A stretch of 64,000 nucleotides of DNA from Jidongwangia harbinensis (lineage in GTDB: Bacteria; Actinomycetota; Actinomycetes; Mycobacteriales; Micromonosporaceae), in the NCBI RefSeq assembly GCF_020216025.1, contig NZ_JAIWNC010000009.1, positions 238,234 through 302,233 on the forward strand, given 5' to 3'. Position numbers and translations under genes: made by a program. Below the pieces are notes generated by a model, which saw only the letters and a list, made by a program, of their open reading frames with translations, ran no database searches and was not told the origin of the DNA. Below are positions 1 to 9,138 of the stretch, piece after piece (within the stretch, counting starts at the first letter, position 1; each line of letters opens with the position of its first letter).

Positions 1-3000
1 TCCGACGACAAGGCCGGATCGGACAACAACCCGGAGCGGACGGGCGACCTCTGCTGGCGCTCGGACAACGCCGTCATGTCCCTCGGCGGATCGAGCGCGG
101 AACTGGTCTACCAGGAAGGCAAGGGCTGGCACGCCCGATCCGAGGGCGGCTCCACGATCGAGAAGCTGACCGGCGCCGGCAACGGCGACCACAACGGCGA
201 ACACTGGAAGGTCACCACCACCGACGGCACGCAGTACTTCTTCGGCCGTGACGACCTCCCGGGTCAGTCCGCGGACACGGCGTCGACCTGGACCGTCCCG
301 GTCTACGGCAACCACGCGGGCGAACCCGGGCACGCGTCCACCTTCGCCGACTCCCGTGAGACGCAGGCATGGCGTTGGAACCTCGACTACGTCATCGATG
401 TGCGAGGCAACACGATGTCGTACTGGTACGACAAGGAGACCAACCAGTACGCGGCCGAGGCGTCGGAGAGTAAGAACGTCTCGTATGTGCGGGGCGGCAG
501 CCTGGCCCGGATCGACTACGGCACGTGGGACCGAGGCGCCGATGACCGATCGGTCACCCCGCTCGCACGCGTCGTCTTCGATCGCGCGAACCGGTGCCTG
601 TCCGACTGCTCGGAGCACGACGGCTCGCACTGGCCGGACACCCCGTGGGACCAGGAGTGCAAAAGCGACGCCACCTCCTGCCAGGACTTCTCACCGACGT
701 TCTGGTCGACCAAGCGCCTTACGAAGGTCACCACGAAGGTCTGGGACCTGAAGAAGTCACCCGCGGATTGGCAGGACGTCGACTCCTACAAGTTCGAGCA
801 CGGCTTCCCTTCTCCCGGCGACGGTCAGAAGGGCGGCTTGTGGCTCAAGTCGATCGTGCATGCCGGCCACGTGGGCGGCACGGTGACAATGCCTCCGGTG
901 ACATTGGAGCCGGTGGCCATGCCCAACCGGGTTCTGACCAAGACGAACACCACAAACAACTGGCAGCGGCTGTCGGACATCTACACCGAGACCGGTGCCC
1001 GCATCCAGGTCACGTACTCGCTTCCGGAGTGCACGTCGAAAGACCTGCCGTCGGCCCCGCACACCAACACCAAGCTGTGCTACCCGGTGATCGGCCCCGA
1101 CCCGTACGACCTGGACGGTCCGGACATCACCGAGTGGTGGCACAAGTATGTAGTCCGGAAGATCTCTGAGACCGATGTGCAGCTCACCGGCGGGCATCAG
1201 GGACCAACCATCAACACCTACTACACCTACGAGGGCGATCCGGCCTGGCACTATGCCGACGACGACGGCCTCATCAAACCCAGGCGCAAGACGTGGAGTC
1301 AGTTCCGCGGCTACCGAACCGTCAAGGTCCAGGTCGGTGACACCAGTAAGACCCTGACCAAGACCACGTACTTGCGCGGCATGCATGGTGACCGCGAGGC
1401 GCCGAGCGGCGGCACCCGTGAGGTGACCGTGAATGCCTCGGTCGGCTCCGAGACCGTCTACGACCACGACGAGTTCGCGGGAATGGTGCGCGAAGAAGCG
1501 GTTTACAACGGCACCGAGGACAAGCCGGTCAGCAAGACCGTGAACGTGCCATGGCGGTCGGACGCAACCGCGTCGCGGACCATCAACGGCGACACTGTGA
1601 CCGCCCGGTTTGTAGACACCGCGACCACCTACACCGGAACGGCGCTCGGCGTCGACGGCGCCCGGGGCTGGCGGGTCACCGGTAAGAAGACCACGTTCAA
1701 CGACACTTACGGCACCGTCGACTCCGTCCAGGACAGCGGCGACACGTCGAAAAACGGTGATGAGAAATGTACGTCGTACCTCTATGCCCGTAACACCGAC
1801 AGGAATGTCGTTACCCGGCCCAAGCGGGTGACGACCACAGCGCTGCCGTGCGGCACCCCGGCGACCAGCGCAGGCCATATGATCTCGGACCTCCGTACGT
1901 TCTACGACGGCGCAACGAGCATCGACACCGACCCGGTGCGGGGTGAGGCCACCCGAATCGACGGACTCAAGGATTGGACCGCGGCCGGCGGGACCACCTG
2001 GCTGACCTCGTCCACCGCGCGGTTCGACGCTTTCGGCAGGCAGACGCTCGCCACCGATCACAAGGGCAATGCCACCAGCACCAGCTTCGCTCCCAGTGCG
2101 GGCCTGGTCACGAAGATCACCGAGACGAACTCGCTCGACTGGACCACGGTTACCGGCATCACGCCGTACTGGGGCCTCCCGACCAAGGTGGAGGATCCCA
2201 ACCAGCGGGTCACCGAGATCGGGTACGACGCTCTTGGCCGCACCGAGAAGGTGTGGGAGGTGGGCTGGGCGCGCCAGACCGCGGAGGGAACCGAGCGCCG
2301 GGCGTCGAAGCATTACAGCTACGTATACGCGCCGGACCGGAATGCCTATCCGTACGTCAGGACCGAGGCGCTCAACTCCGGCGGTGGCGTGGACGTCTCG
2401 TACCAGATCTTCGACGGTCTGCTGCGGGCGCGACAGGCGCAGAAGAGCGGAGTCGGTGGAGAGCGGGTGGTGACCGACACGCTGTACGACGCGTGGGGTC
2501 GTCCGGAGTTGACGTTCGGCGCGCACGTGGAGCGGGGAGAGCCATCCGGTGCGTTGTGGCAGGAACCGGAGTGGTCGGTTCCGACCCAGGACCGGACCAT
2601 CTACGACCGGGCTGGGCGCGCGACAGAGGTCATTTTCCGCTCCGGTGACGGCGTCACGAACGTCGTGGACAAGTGGAAGACCACCACGGTGTACGAGGGT
2701 GACCGGACCACCGTGATCCCGCCGAAGGGCGGCACGACCACCACGACGGTGGTAGATGCCCAGGGCCGGACCGTGGAGGGACGGCAGTACACCACGGCGG
2801 CCGGTGCCAGCGGGGCGTTCGACGCCACCAAATACACCTACAACGCGAAGGACCAGCTCACCAAGGTGGTCGACGCGGGCCTGAACGAATGGACGTACAC
2901 CTACGACATTCGAGGCCGACAGGTGGAGACCCACGACCCTGACAGAGGCAGGACAACTCTGGTCTACAACGACACCAACGAGTTGGTGCAAACCCGGGAT

Positions 3001-5823
3001 GCCCGTGAGGAGACGCTGGCCTACACGTACGACTCGCTCGGCCGCAGAACAGCGGTCTACGACGACTCGGTCGCCGACGCCAACAAACGAGCGGAGTGGA
3101 AATACGACGTTACCGTCGGCAATATCAAGGTCCGTGGACAACGGACCGAGTCGATCCGCTATGACGGCGGCCATGCCTACAAATGGCAGGCCATCTCATT
3201 CACCGACCGGTACCAGACTCTCGCCGAACGCTGGATCATCCCGAGTGCCGAAACTGGACTGGCCGGCGCTCACTCCTACAGCTACGGCTACTCCCCCTAC
3301 ACGGGCGCCCCGACGACCATGTCGTACCCGACCGGCGGTGGCTTGGTCCCCGAGACCGTCACGACCCGCTACGACGAGGCGTCCGGACTTCCCACCAAGC
3401 TTGAGACCAACATGGTCAACATCGGCACCTACGTGACGGGCCGGACCTACAACGTCTACGGCGAACCCACCGTCACCAAACTCGGCATCGCCGGCGGCGT
3501 CTACACCCAGGAAGCCACTTCCTACGAGCGGGATACCCGTCGGGTACATCAAGTGAAGGTCGTGCCGGAGACAGCGGCGGGATCGGTGTCCGAGCGCACC
3601 TACAACTGGGAGCACAACGGCAACCTGCTGTCGATCGCCGACGCGCCAGCGGTCGGAGACCCCGACACCCAGTGTTTCGACTACGACAGCCAGCAGCGGC
3701 TCACGTCGGCGTGGACGCCCAAGGCCGGTATCACCTGCAGCACCGCACCTACGACGGCGAATCTGGGTGGTCCGGCGCCGTACTGGCTGGACTGGACGAT
3801 CGACAAGGTCGGCAACCGTACCAAGGAGGTTTCGCACGGCTCGGGAGGTGACACGACGCGGTCCTTCACCTACCCGGCCTCGGGCGCCGGGGCCGTGCGC
3901 CCGCACGCCTTGACGACCACGACCACCACCGCGCCGGGCCAGTCGCTCGGCTCTACCGCGGCATTCGGTTACGACGCGACTGGAAACATGACCACCCGGC
4001 CCGGCCCGACCGCCGGCCAGACGCTGACGTGGGACGCCGAGGGCCGCCCAGTCAAGGTGGAGGAGAGCGGCCAGGCCATCACGAACCTGTTCGACGCCGA
4101 CGGAAACCGTCTGCTCCGTCGGGACAGCAAGGGAACCACACTCTTCCTGCCGGGCCAGGAGATCCGCCGGACACTGACGGGCGGGACTACGGCGACGATG
4201 TCGGGCACCCGTTACTACTCGTTCGCGGGCGGTACGGTCGCCACCCGGACCATGCCGGGCACGCAGACACTGAGCTGGTTGTTCGGCGACCACCAAGGAA
4301 CGCAGCACGTCAGCGTCAACGCGTACAGCCAGAAGGTCACCGTCCGCCGGCAGAGCCCGTACGGCGTTCCGCGGGGTGCCCAGGTGGCGTGGCCGACGAT
4401 GAAGGGCTTCGTCAACGGTGACCTCGATCCGACGGGGCTGACCCATATCGGTGCGCGCGAATATGATCCCGTGCTGGGCCGGTTCATTTCTGTCGACCCG
4501 CTCATGAACCTGGAGGACGCGGAGTCCTGGAACGGCTACGCCTACGCTGACAACAATCCGATCGCCAAGTCCGACCCCAGCGGGCTCAGCTGCATCATGG
4601 ACGACGGCAGCCAGTGCGGGCCAGCGCAACGCACCACGCCCAGCAAGGGCGATCTTCCCGGCGGGACCGTCAACCACGGCGGAAGCGGCGGCCAGAGCGG
4701 TGGCCGCGTCACGATCGAACAGGTGGTTCGAGACAAGAGGTACGCCTGTGATCGCAATGACCCGAACTGCTCGTCAAGCGCTACGCAGTGGTACCGCGAT
4801 CAGACGTTCGCCCAGCTGCAACTTACTCAGCAAGTCGCCGTGCTGCGGCACGTTCTTTGCGGCAACGACCGCGAGCTGTGCAAAAGAATCCAGGAAGCGG
4901 AAGATGCTGCAGGCGTCGCGTTCTTTGCGGAGCTAACCGGCATCGCCGATGCCAAGGACTGTTATGACGGCTCGGTAAGTGGCTGTCTGTGGACGGCCAT
5001 CGGGTTCGTCGGCCCAGGCAAGCTCAAGGCGCTGAAACTCGGCGACGACGTCATCGACCTCGTCCGTACAGGTCACGACAACCCGCTCAACGATCTCGTT
5101 GCGGCCTGTGCTCGAAAGAGTTTCGGCGAAGACACCCACGTCCTTCTGGCCGACGGCAGCACGAAGGCCATCAAGGACCTCCGTGTCGGTGACCTGGTCA
5201 TGGCGGAGGACCCGGAAACCGGCGAACGTGGGCCTCGGAAGATCCTGCACGTCTGGGTCCACGACGACGATCTTTATGAACTCGACGTCAACGGCAGCCG
5301 GCTAGTCACCACCGAGGACCACCCGTTCTGGAACGAGACCGACCGGCGCTGGGAACGCGCGGACGAGTTGGACCGAGGCGATCGGCTCCGGGCCTCGACC
5401 GGTGGTGGCGCCATCGTCGGCGTGCTGACCGGCCCGCCTCGGGTGGCCGCGGCCTACAACCTGACGGTCGATGGCATCCACACGTACTATGTGCTCGCCG
5501 GCAACACCCCGGTGCTTGTGCATAACGATGACCCCAACTGGTTTCCAGACAGAGAACTGCCCCGTGCCCCTGGGGGGCATCCAATGCCAGACCCGGATGC
5601 TGCGGGATACGAACACACACAACTAGGTACTAAAAGCGGGCGGCGTGGCTCCTATCCACAAGCACGCGAATTCGATGCGCAAGGCCGACCTGTACGTGAC
5701 ATTGATTTTACTGATCATGGGCGGCCGGCGAATCACACCAATCCTCACGAGCATCCATATCTTGAGAACTCAACCGGAGGCACCCCCCAGCGGGGACCGG
5801 CTCAACCCATGAGGGCATGCTAA
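1..5823 (+). CDS. RHS/YD-repeat polymorphic toxin with Hint domain, 5' end outside window
   Basis: The frame is open from base 1, so the N-terminus lies upstream. About 1,500 residues of RHS/YD repeats (many YD-x-x-GR motifs such as YDSLGR and YDIRGR) form the shell that encloses a toxin in this family. They end at nt ~4460-4600 with the RHS-core signature REYDPVLGRFISVDPL. A Hint (intein-like autoprocessing) domain spans nt ~5105-5530, from SFGEDTHVLLADGST to GIHTYYVLAGNTPVLVHN. The last ~95 residues are the variable toxin tip, rich in H, D and P, with DIDFTDHGRP and NPHEHPY. The tip resembles the small polymorphic toxin family often called type 24, but I cannot assign it firmly. The stop codon overlaps the next gene, as in toxin-immunity pairs. 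The protein is probably exported and delivered to neighbouring bacteria. Confidence is high for the RHS and Hint parts and moderate for the toxin class. Confidence 0.93.
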   Translation, partial: SDDKAGSDNNPERTGDLCWRSDNAVMSLGGSSAELVYQEGKGWHARSEGGSTIEKLTGAGNGDHNGEHWKVTTTDGTQYFFGRDDLPGQSADTASTWTVPVYGNHAGEPGHASTFADSRETQAWRWNLDYVIDVRGNTMSYWYDKETNQYAAEASESKNVSYVRGGSLARIDYGTWDRGADDRSVTPLARVVFDRANRCLSDCSEHDGSHWPDTPWDQECKSDATSCQDFSPTFWSTKRLTKVTTKVWDLKKSPADWQDVDSYKFEHGFPSPGDGQKGGLWLKSIVHAGHVGGTVTMPPVTLEPVAMPNRVLTKTNTTNNWQRLSDIYTETGARIQVTYSLPECTSKDLPSAPHTNTKLCYPVIGPDPYDLDGPDITEWWHKYVVRKISETDVQLTGGHQGPTINTYYTYEGDPAWHYADDDGLIKPRRKTWSQFRGYRTVKVQVGDTSKTLTKTTYLRGMHGDREAPSGGTREVTVNASVGSETVYDHDEFAGMVREEAVYNGTEDKPVSKTVNVPWRSDATASRTINGDTVTARFVDTATTYTGTALGVDGARGWRVTGKKTTFNDTYGTVDSVQDSGDTSKNGDEKCTSYLYARNTDRNVVTRPKRVTTTALPCGTPATSAGHMISDLRTFYDGATSIDTDPVRGEATRIDGLKDWTAAGGTTWLTSSTARFDAFGRQTLATDHKGNATSTSFAPSAGLVTKITETNSLDWTTVTGITPYWGLPTKVEDPNQRVTEIGYDALGRTEKVWEVGWARQTAEGTERRASKHYSYVYAPDRNAYPYVRTEALNSGGGVDVSYQIFDGLLRARQAQKSGVGGERVVTDTLYDAWGRPELTFGAHVERGEPSGALWQEPEWSVPTQDRTIYDRAGRATEVIFRSGDGVTNVVDKWKTTTVYEGDRTTVIPPKGGTTTTTVVDAQGRTVEGRQYTTAAGASGAFDATKYTYNAKDQLTKVVDAGLNEWTYTYDIRGRQVETHDPDRGRTTLVYNDTNELVQTRDAREETLAYTYDSLGRRTAVYDDSVADANKRAEWKYDVTVGNIKVRGQRTESIRYDGGHAYKWQAISFTDRYQTLAERWIIPSAETGLAGAHSYSYGYSPYTGAPTTMSYPTGGGLVPETVTTRYDEASGLPTKLETNMVNIGTYVTGRTYNVYGEPTVTKLGIAGGVYTQEATSYERDTRRVHQVKVVPETAAGSVSERTYNWEHNGNLLSIADAPAVGDPDTQCFDYDSQQRLTSAWTPKAGITCSTAPTTANLGGPAPYWLDWTIDKVGNRTKEVSHGSGGDTTRSFTYPASGAGAVRPHALTTTTTTAPGQSLGSTAAFGYDATGNMTTRPGPTAGQTLTWDAEGRPVKVEESGQAITNLFDADGNRLLRRDSKGTTLFLPGQEIRRTLTGGTTATMSGTRYYSFAGGTVATRTMPGTQTLSWLFGDHQGTQHVSVNAYSQKVTVRRQSPYGVPRGAQVAWPTMKGFVNGDLDPTGLTHIGAREYDPVLGRFISVDPLMNLEDAESWNGYAYADNNPIAKSDPSGLSCIMDDGSQCGPAQRTTPSKGDLPGGTVNHGGSGGQSGGRVTIEQVVRDKRYACDRNDPNCSSSATQWYRDQTFAQLQLTQQVAVLRHVLCGNDRELCKRIQEAEDAAGVAFFAELTGIADAKDCYDGSVSGCLWTAIGFVGPGKLKALKLGDDVIDLVRTGHDNPLNDLVAACARKSFGEDTHVLLADGSTKAIKDLRVGDLVMAEDPETGERGPRKILHVWVHDDDLYELDVNGSRLVTTEDHPFWNETDRRWERADELDRGDRLRASTGGGAIVGVLTGPPRVAAAYNLTVDGIHTYYVLAGNTPVLVHNDDPNWFPDRELPRAPGGHPMPDPDAAGYEHTQLGTKSGRRGSYPQAREFDAQGRPVRDIDFTDHGRPANHTNPHEHPYLENSTGGTPQRGPAQPMRAC

Positions 5824-6290
5824 TGGTGGAAACCAGATTCCCGGCATTCATGCCGGACGGGGCAGCGGTAACGCTCAAGCAGGTTTTGGACCAGGTGGGC
5901 GACCAGTCTTGGATTTGGAGGCTCCTGACTTTCGAGGCTACCTCCCTGGCCGACTCTGGCTTGGATGTAATCAATCTTGAGCGTAGGGCTGAGGGCGCTG
6001 AAGAAGGCATTGAGTTAAGCTCGACTAGCCTGGGAGAACTAGCCGGAAAAGTTGACCAAACTATCAATATCCACCTGGTCGCGTATGCGGCTTCCGGCGA
6101 AGCTGTATTCGTTGTGCAAGCTTTCGACAGCACTGAGTGGGAGGTCTCGGCCGAGGATTCCGACGCGGTAGCGGTTGGTGCATTCTCTCGAGTCCGCGAA
6201 GCTGCCCAAATTGGGGTATGGCGTCCCGGGCCGGGGGATGAATCCGTGGTCAACTCGGCTACGACGGAGGCGGGTGACGACTTCGGATAG
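5823..6290 (+). CDS. putative immunity protein for the RHS toxin
   Basis: This small acidic protein has about 155 residues and no signal peptide or membrane segment, so it is probably cytoplasmic. Two ATGs are possible, 5817 and 5823, and both overlap the TAA of the RHS gene, so translation is probably coupled. I do not recognise the family. The immunity role is inferred only from position, size and acidity. The gene looks AT-richer than the RHS body and contains a TTA leucine codon (nt ~6014), rare in such genomes and typical of shuffled immunity genes. The last ~30 residues (from VWRPGPGD) return to GC-rich composition and may be read-through past a recombination joint just before the displaced RHS cassette, so the native C-terminus could be shorter. 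Confidence 0.7.
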   Translation: MVETRFPAFMPDGAAVTLKQVLDQVGDQSWIWRLLTFEATSLADSGLDVINLERRAEGAEEGIELSSTSLGELAGKVDQTINIHLVAYAASGEAVFVVQAFDSTEWEVSAEDSDAVAVGAFSRVREAAQIGVWRPGPGDESVVNSATTEAGDDFG

Positions 6291-6357
6291 TGACGGATGC
6301 CCCGCTCGGTCGGTGGTTGTCGGCCGGGGTTGCCGTCGGGATGCGCGTTACATCTAG

Positions 6358-7965
6358 GATTACCGATTCATCGATCCGGCCTGGAGCACCGGCAAGGCCC
6401 GCTGGGCGTACGCGACGAACAACAACAGCAACAACGCCAGGACTTCTCGCCGACGTTCTGGTCGACCAAGCGGCTGAAGAAGGTCACCACGCAGATCTGG
6501 GACCTCAGCAAGTCGCCGGCGGCCTGGCAGCCGGTCGACTCGTACACTTTCGAGCACGGTTTCCCATCACCTGGCGACGGTCAGAAGGGCGGCCTGTGGC
6601 TGAAGTCGATCGTGCATGCCGGTCACGTCGGCGGCACGGTGACCATGCCGCCGGTGACCCTGGAGGGCGAGCCCAAGCCGAACCGGGTGCTCACCAAGAA
6701 CAACACCACCAACAACCTGCCCCGGCTCACGGACATCTACACCGAGACGGGCGCCCGCATTCAGGTGACGTACTCGGAACCCGAGTGCTCCGGCGCCAAG
6801 CCCGCCGACCCGGACAACAACACGAAGCTCTGCTATCCGGTCATCACCCCCGATCCGTACGACCGGGACGGCCCGGAGATCACCGAGTGGTGGCACAAGT
6901 ACGTCGTCCGCAAGGTCTCCGAGAACGATGTCCAGCTGAGCGGCGGCCATCAGGCTCCCGCGATCAACACCTATTACACGTACGAAGGCGACCCGGCGTG
7001 GCACTACGCCGATGACGACGGTCTGATCAAGCCGAAACGCAAGACGTGGAACCAGTTCCGTGGTTACAAGACCGTCGCGGTGCAGGTCGGTGAGACCAGC
7101 AAGACCCTCACCAGGACGACGTACCTGCGGGGCATGCACGGTGACCGGGCGTCCTCGAGTGGCGGAACCCGCACGGTCACCGTCGGCGCGTCGGTGGGTT
7201 CGGAAACCGTGTACGACCACGACGAGTTCGCGGGCATGGTGCGCGAGGAGGTCGTCTACAACGGCACCGAGGACAAGCCGGTCAGCAAGACCGTCAACGT
7301 GCCGTGGCGCTCGTCGGAGACCGCGTCGCGCACCATCAACGGCGACACCGTCACGGCCCGATTCGTCGATGTCGCCGCCACCTACACCGGCACGGCTCTG
7401 GGGCCTCGGAAAGTCACCCACGTCTGGGTCCACGACGACGATCTCTACGAACTCGACGTCAACGGCAGCCGGCTCGTCACCACCGAGGACCACCCGTTCT
7501 GGAACGAGTCGGACCGTCGCTGGGAGCGCACCGACGAACTCGACCGGGATGATCGGCTGCGTACGTCGACGGGTGGCGGGGGCAAAAGTCGGCGACCTGA
7601 CCGGCCCGGTACGGGTTGCTACGGCCTACAACCTCACCGTGGACGGCATCCACACGTACTGTGTGCTTGCCGGCGAAACGCCGGTTCTCGTGCACAATTG
7701 CGAGAAGGACCAAGGTGTCTACATTTTCAACGAAAAGGTCACCGGTCAGCCTTACGTTGGCCAGGCCGCAGGTTTCGATGATCGACTGGGGAAGCGCGCG
7801 CGGCGAGGAAGGCGCGATCCTGATGGCCACGTCCTCTGCATCCATGTCTGCGGTGATCAGGCTGCACGCGAAGCTGTGGAAGCGGATGTCATTGACCTGC
7901 TCGGCGGTAAGGAAAACCTAGCTAATGAGAGAAACTCGCCAGGCATGAAGAGAAGGGTTTCCTAA
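6358..7965 (+). pseudogene. displaced RHS cassette: deleted and frameshifted, ending in Hint plus GIY-YIG-like toxin
   Basis: This is a composite fragment in three pieces. Nt 6361-6430 in frame 1 encodes FIDPAWSTGKARWAYAT, typical of RHS N-termini. Nt ~6435-7400 in frame 3 closely matches nt ~685-1650 of the upstream RHS gene, from QDFSPTFWSTKRL to YTGTALG. At ~7400 it jumps over about 3.6 kb of repeat and core sequence straight into the Hint domain (VTHVWVHDDDLYELDVNGSR). A run of five G (7578-7582) has one G too many compared with the homologous Hint, shifting the frame. The C-terminus then continues in frame 1 (7583-7965) with GIHTYCVLAGETPVLVHN and a toxin tip. The tip begins GVYIFNEKVTGQPYVGQ, matching the GIY-YIG nuclease core (GVY...YVG), with a following DDRL arginine. 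The cassette probably serves as a recombination donor for tip exchange; there is no intact start. Confidence 0.85.
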
Positions 7966-7967
7966 GC

Positions 7968-8417
7968 ATGGATTCCGAAACATTCTGGAATCTCGTTGGA
8001 TTGGTAGGTGGCTACCCGCCCTCGGACGAAGTTTCGTCTTTCGCTGGATTAGAAGCGGCGCTCATGGACTTAGATCGCGGCGAGATCCTCTCCTTCGAGG
8101 ATAAGCTGGCGGAATGTCTGTATGTGCTGGATCGCAGATCTTTTGCAGATGTGCAAACCATCGATACCGGCAGGGCGCAGTCCAACGATTCGTTCCTTTA
8201 CAACCGCTGTGCGGTGGTCGTTGCCGGTGAGGTTGCTTACAACGAGGTTCTGAGCAGTGTTCGCTCGTTTCAAGACTTCACGCATTCGCACGTTCCCAGC
8301 TCGGAAGGACTCCTCTACGTTGCGCAAAAGGCGTATGAGCGAGCTGTCGGCGAGCCGTGGCAACATAATTCACCGCATGACTACGAGACTGGCTCGAATG
8401 AAGAAGGTTGGACGTAG
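7968..8417 (+). CDS. DUF4240-like protein, putative immunity to the GIY-YIG tip
   Basis: A 149-residue acidic cytoplasmic protein starts 2 nt after the stop of the displaced toxin cassette. The start MDSETFWNLV, the central block (DSFLYNRCAVVVAGEVAYNEVL) and SSEGLLYVAQKAYERAVGE follow the layout of DUF4240 proteins, which in actinobacteria often sit behind polymorphic toxins. The immunity role is inferred from position and family. Two TTA leucine codons near the start and lower GC than the RHS sequence point to transfer together with the toxin tip. An intact immunity gene behind a broken toxin fits an orphan cassette that still protects the cell against siblings carrying the active tip. Confidence 0.72.
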   Translation: MDSETFWNLVGLVGGYPPSDEVSSFAGLEAALMDLDRGEILSFEDKLAECLYVLDRRSFADVQTIDTGRAQSNDSFLYNRCAVVVAGEVAYNEVLSSVRSFQDFTHSHVPSSEGLLYVAQKAYERAVGEPWQHNSPHDYETGSNEEGWT

Positions 8418-8507
8418 GGGAATTAGCTCAGATCTATCGAGAAGCGCGTCCGCCGTGGCCCTGAACGACGACGCCGGCCTGCCATCAGGATGACAGGGAT
8501 TGACCGT

Positions 8508-8621
8508 TCACCTCACGGCATAGTCGCTCCCGGCATCCTTAAGGAGTGCAGCTAAGTCGGTAACGGCAGACTCGTCCTGGACGTTATACGCATCGAGCCC
8601 GAGTCCATGCGCGTGAAGCGT
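8508..8621 (-). pseudogene. decayed C-terminal remnant of a second HipB-like regulator
   Basis: On the minus strand one frame reads TLHAHGLGLDAYNVQDESAV and continues 17 codons to a TGA at 8510-8508. It matches the TLHALGLGFNAL segment of the neighbouring XRE gene (nt ~8750-8790) at both DNA and protein level. Upstream bases (~8622-8690) still resemble the RR-x-SDLEAG part but are out of frame. The current XRE frame runs through this block in the wrong phase. It therefore looks like the tail of a tandemly duplicated gene that has lost its head. Confidence 0.55.
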
Positions 8622-8958
8622 CCCCAGCTCTGAGTACGAATCTACCGTCCTCTAGACGCGCGTAAGTCCGACGTTCTCCTGAGTCGCTGGGCATGAAGGG
8701 CATCGATGATCGGTTTGTGAAGACTGACATCAACACCCTTCTGACCGCACTGTACGTGAGCGCGTTGAACCCGAGTCCCAAGGCGTGCAGCGTCCTCAGC
8801 ACGAGCCCCACTTCTGCGGTGGCTTTGCCGGCCTCCAGGTCGGAGAGCCGACGACGGCCCACGCCGGCCTTGGCGGCAAGCTGCGCTTGCGTTTGACCGC
8901 GGTCTCGCCTGCTCTGGCGGATGACGAGACCAAGGTCCCGAGCGGTGGCGATTCTCAT
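8584..8958 (-). CDS. XRE/HipB-like helix-turn-helix protein, probably with abnormal C-terminus
   Basis: The chosen ATG (8958-8956) has a good ribosome site (AAAGGTGG) on the minus strand; the open frame further upstream is spurious. Residues ~5-65 form an XRE/HipB helix-turn-helix: LGLVIRQSRRDRGQTQAQLA, then AGVGRRRLSDLEAGKATAE, then VLRTLHALGLGFNAL. HipB-type proteins are DNA-binding antitoxins and autorepressors, usually next to hipA, but no HipA kinase gene is present here. After residue ~70 the sequence stops looking like a HipB tail and reads out of phase through a degraded second copy, so the ending is probably not native. Two 13-bp direct repeats just upstream are likely operators. Confidence 0.6.
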   Translation of the reverse strand: MRIATARDLGLVIRQSRRDRGQTQAQLAAKAGVGRRRLSDLEAGKATAEVGLVLRTLHALGLGFNALTYSAVRRVLMSVFTNRSSMPFMPSDSGERRTYARLEDGRFVLRAGDASRAWTRARCV

Positions 8959-8969
8959 CAGCCACCTTT

Positions 8970-9009
8970 CATGTGCACGTACCCGTTCACAAAGCCCATG
9001 TGCACGTAC
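8970..9009. promoter_or_regulatory. paired 13-bp direct repeats, candidate autoregulatory operator
   Basis: CATGTGCACGTAC occurs exactly twice, at 8970-8982 and 8997-9009, 27 bp apart start to start, and each copy contains the palindrome GTGCAC. They lie immediately upstream of the HipB-like gene start (8958, minus strand), where HipB-type proteins usually bind. Confidence 0.5.
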
Positions 9010-9138
9010 GCGCACGCGAGGAGGCGCGGCCCATGACGGATGACGGGCCGGAAAGGTTGCGCTGAGCTGGGGCAACTTCCTCGGCCAGGCGCGCGTCCCT
9101 CCCTATGCAGCACCACTCCAAGGTGCGAGGGGAGAGCC

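Noticed and set aside
757..3174. Long open frame on the minus strand across the RHS gene
   Set aside because: Arg/Val/Gly-rich translation with no domain; high GC keeps the antisense frame of a real gene open.
7578..7582. Programmed frameshift in the displaced RHS cassette
   Set aside because: A plain G5 run without a slippery heptamer or downstream stimulator, in a cassette already deleted elsewhere; a simple mutation or sequencing error is more likely.
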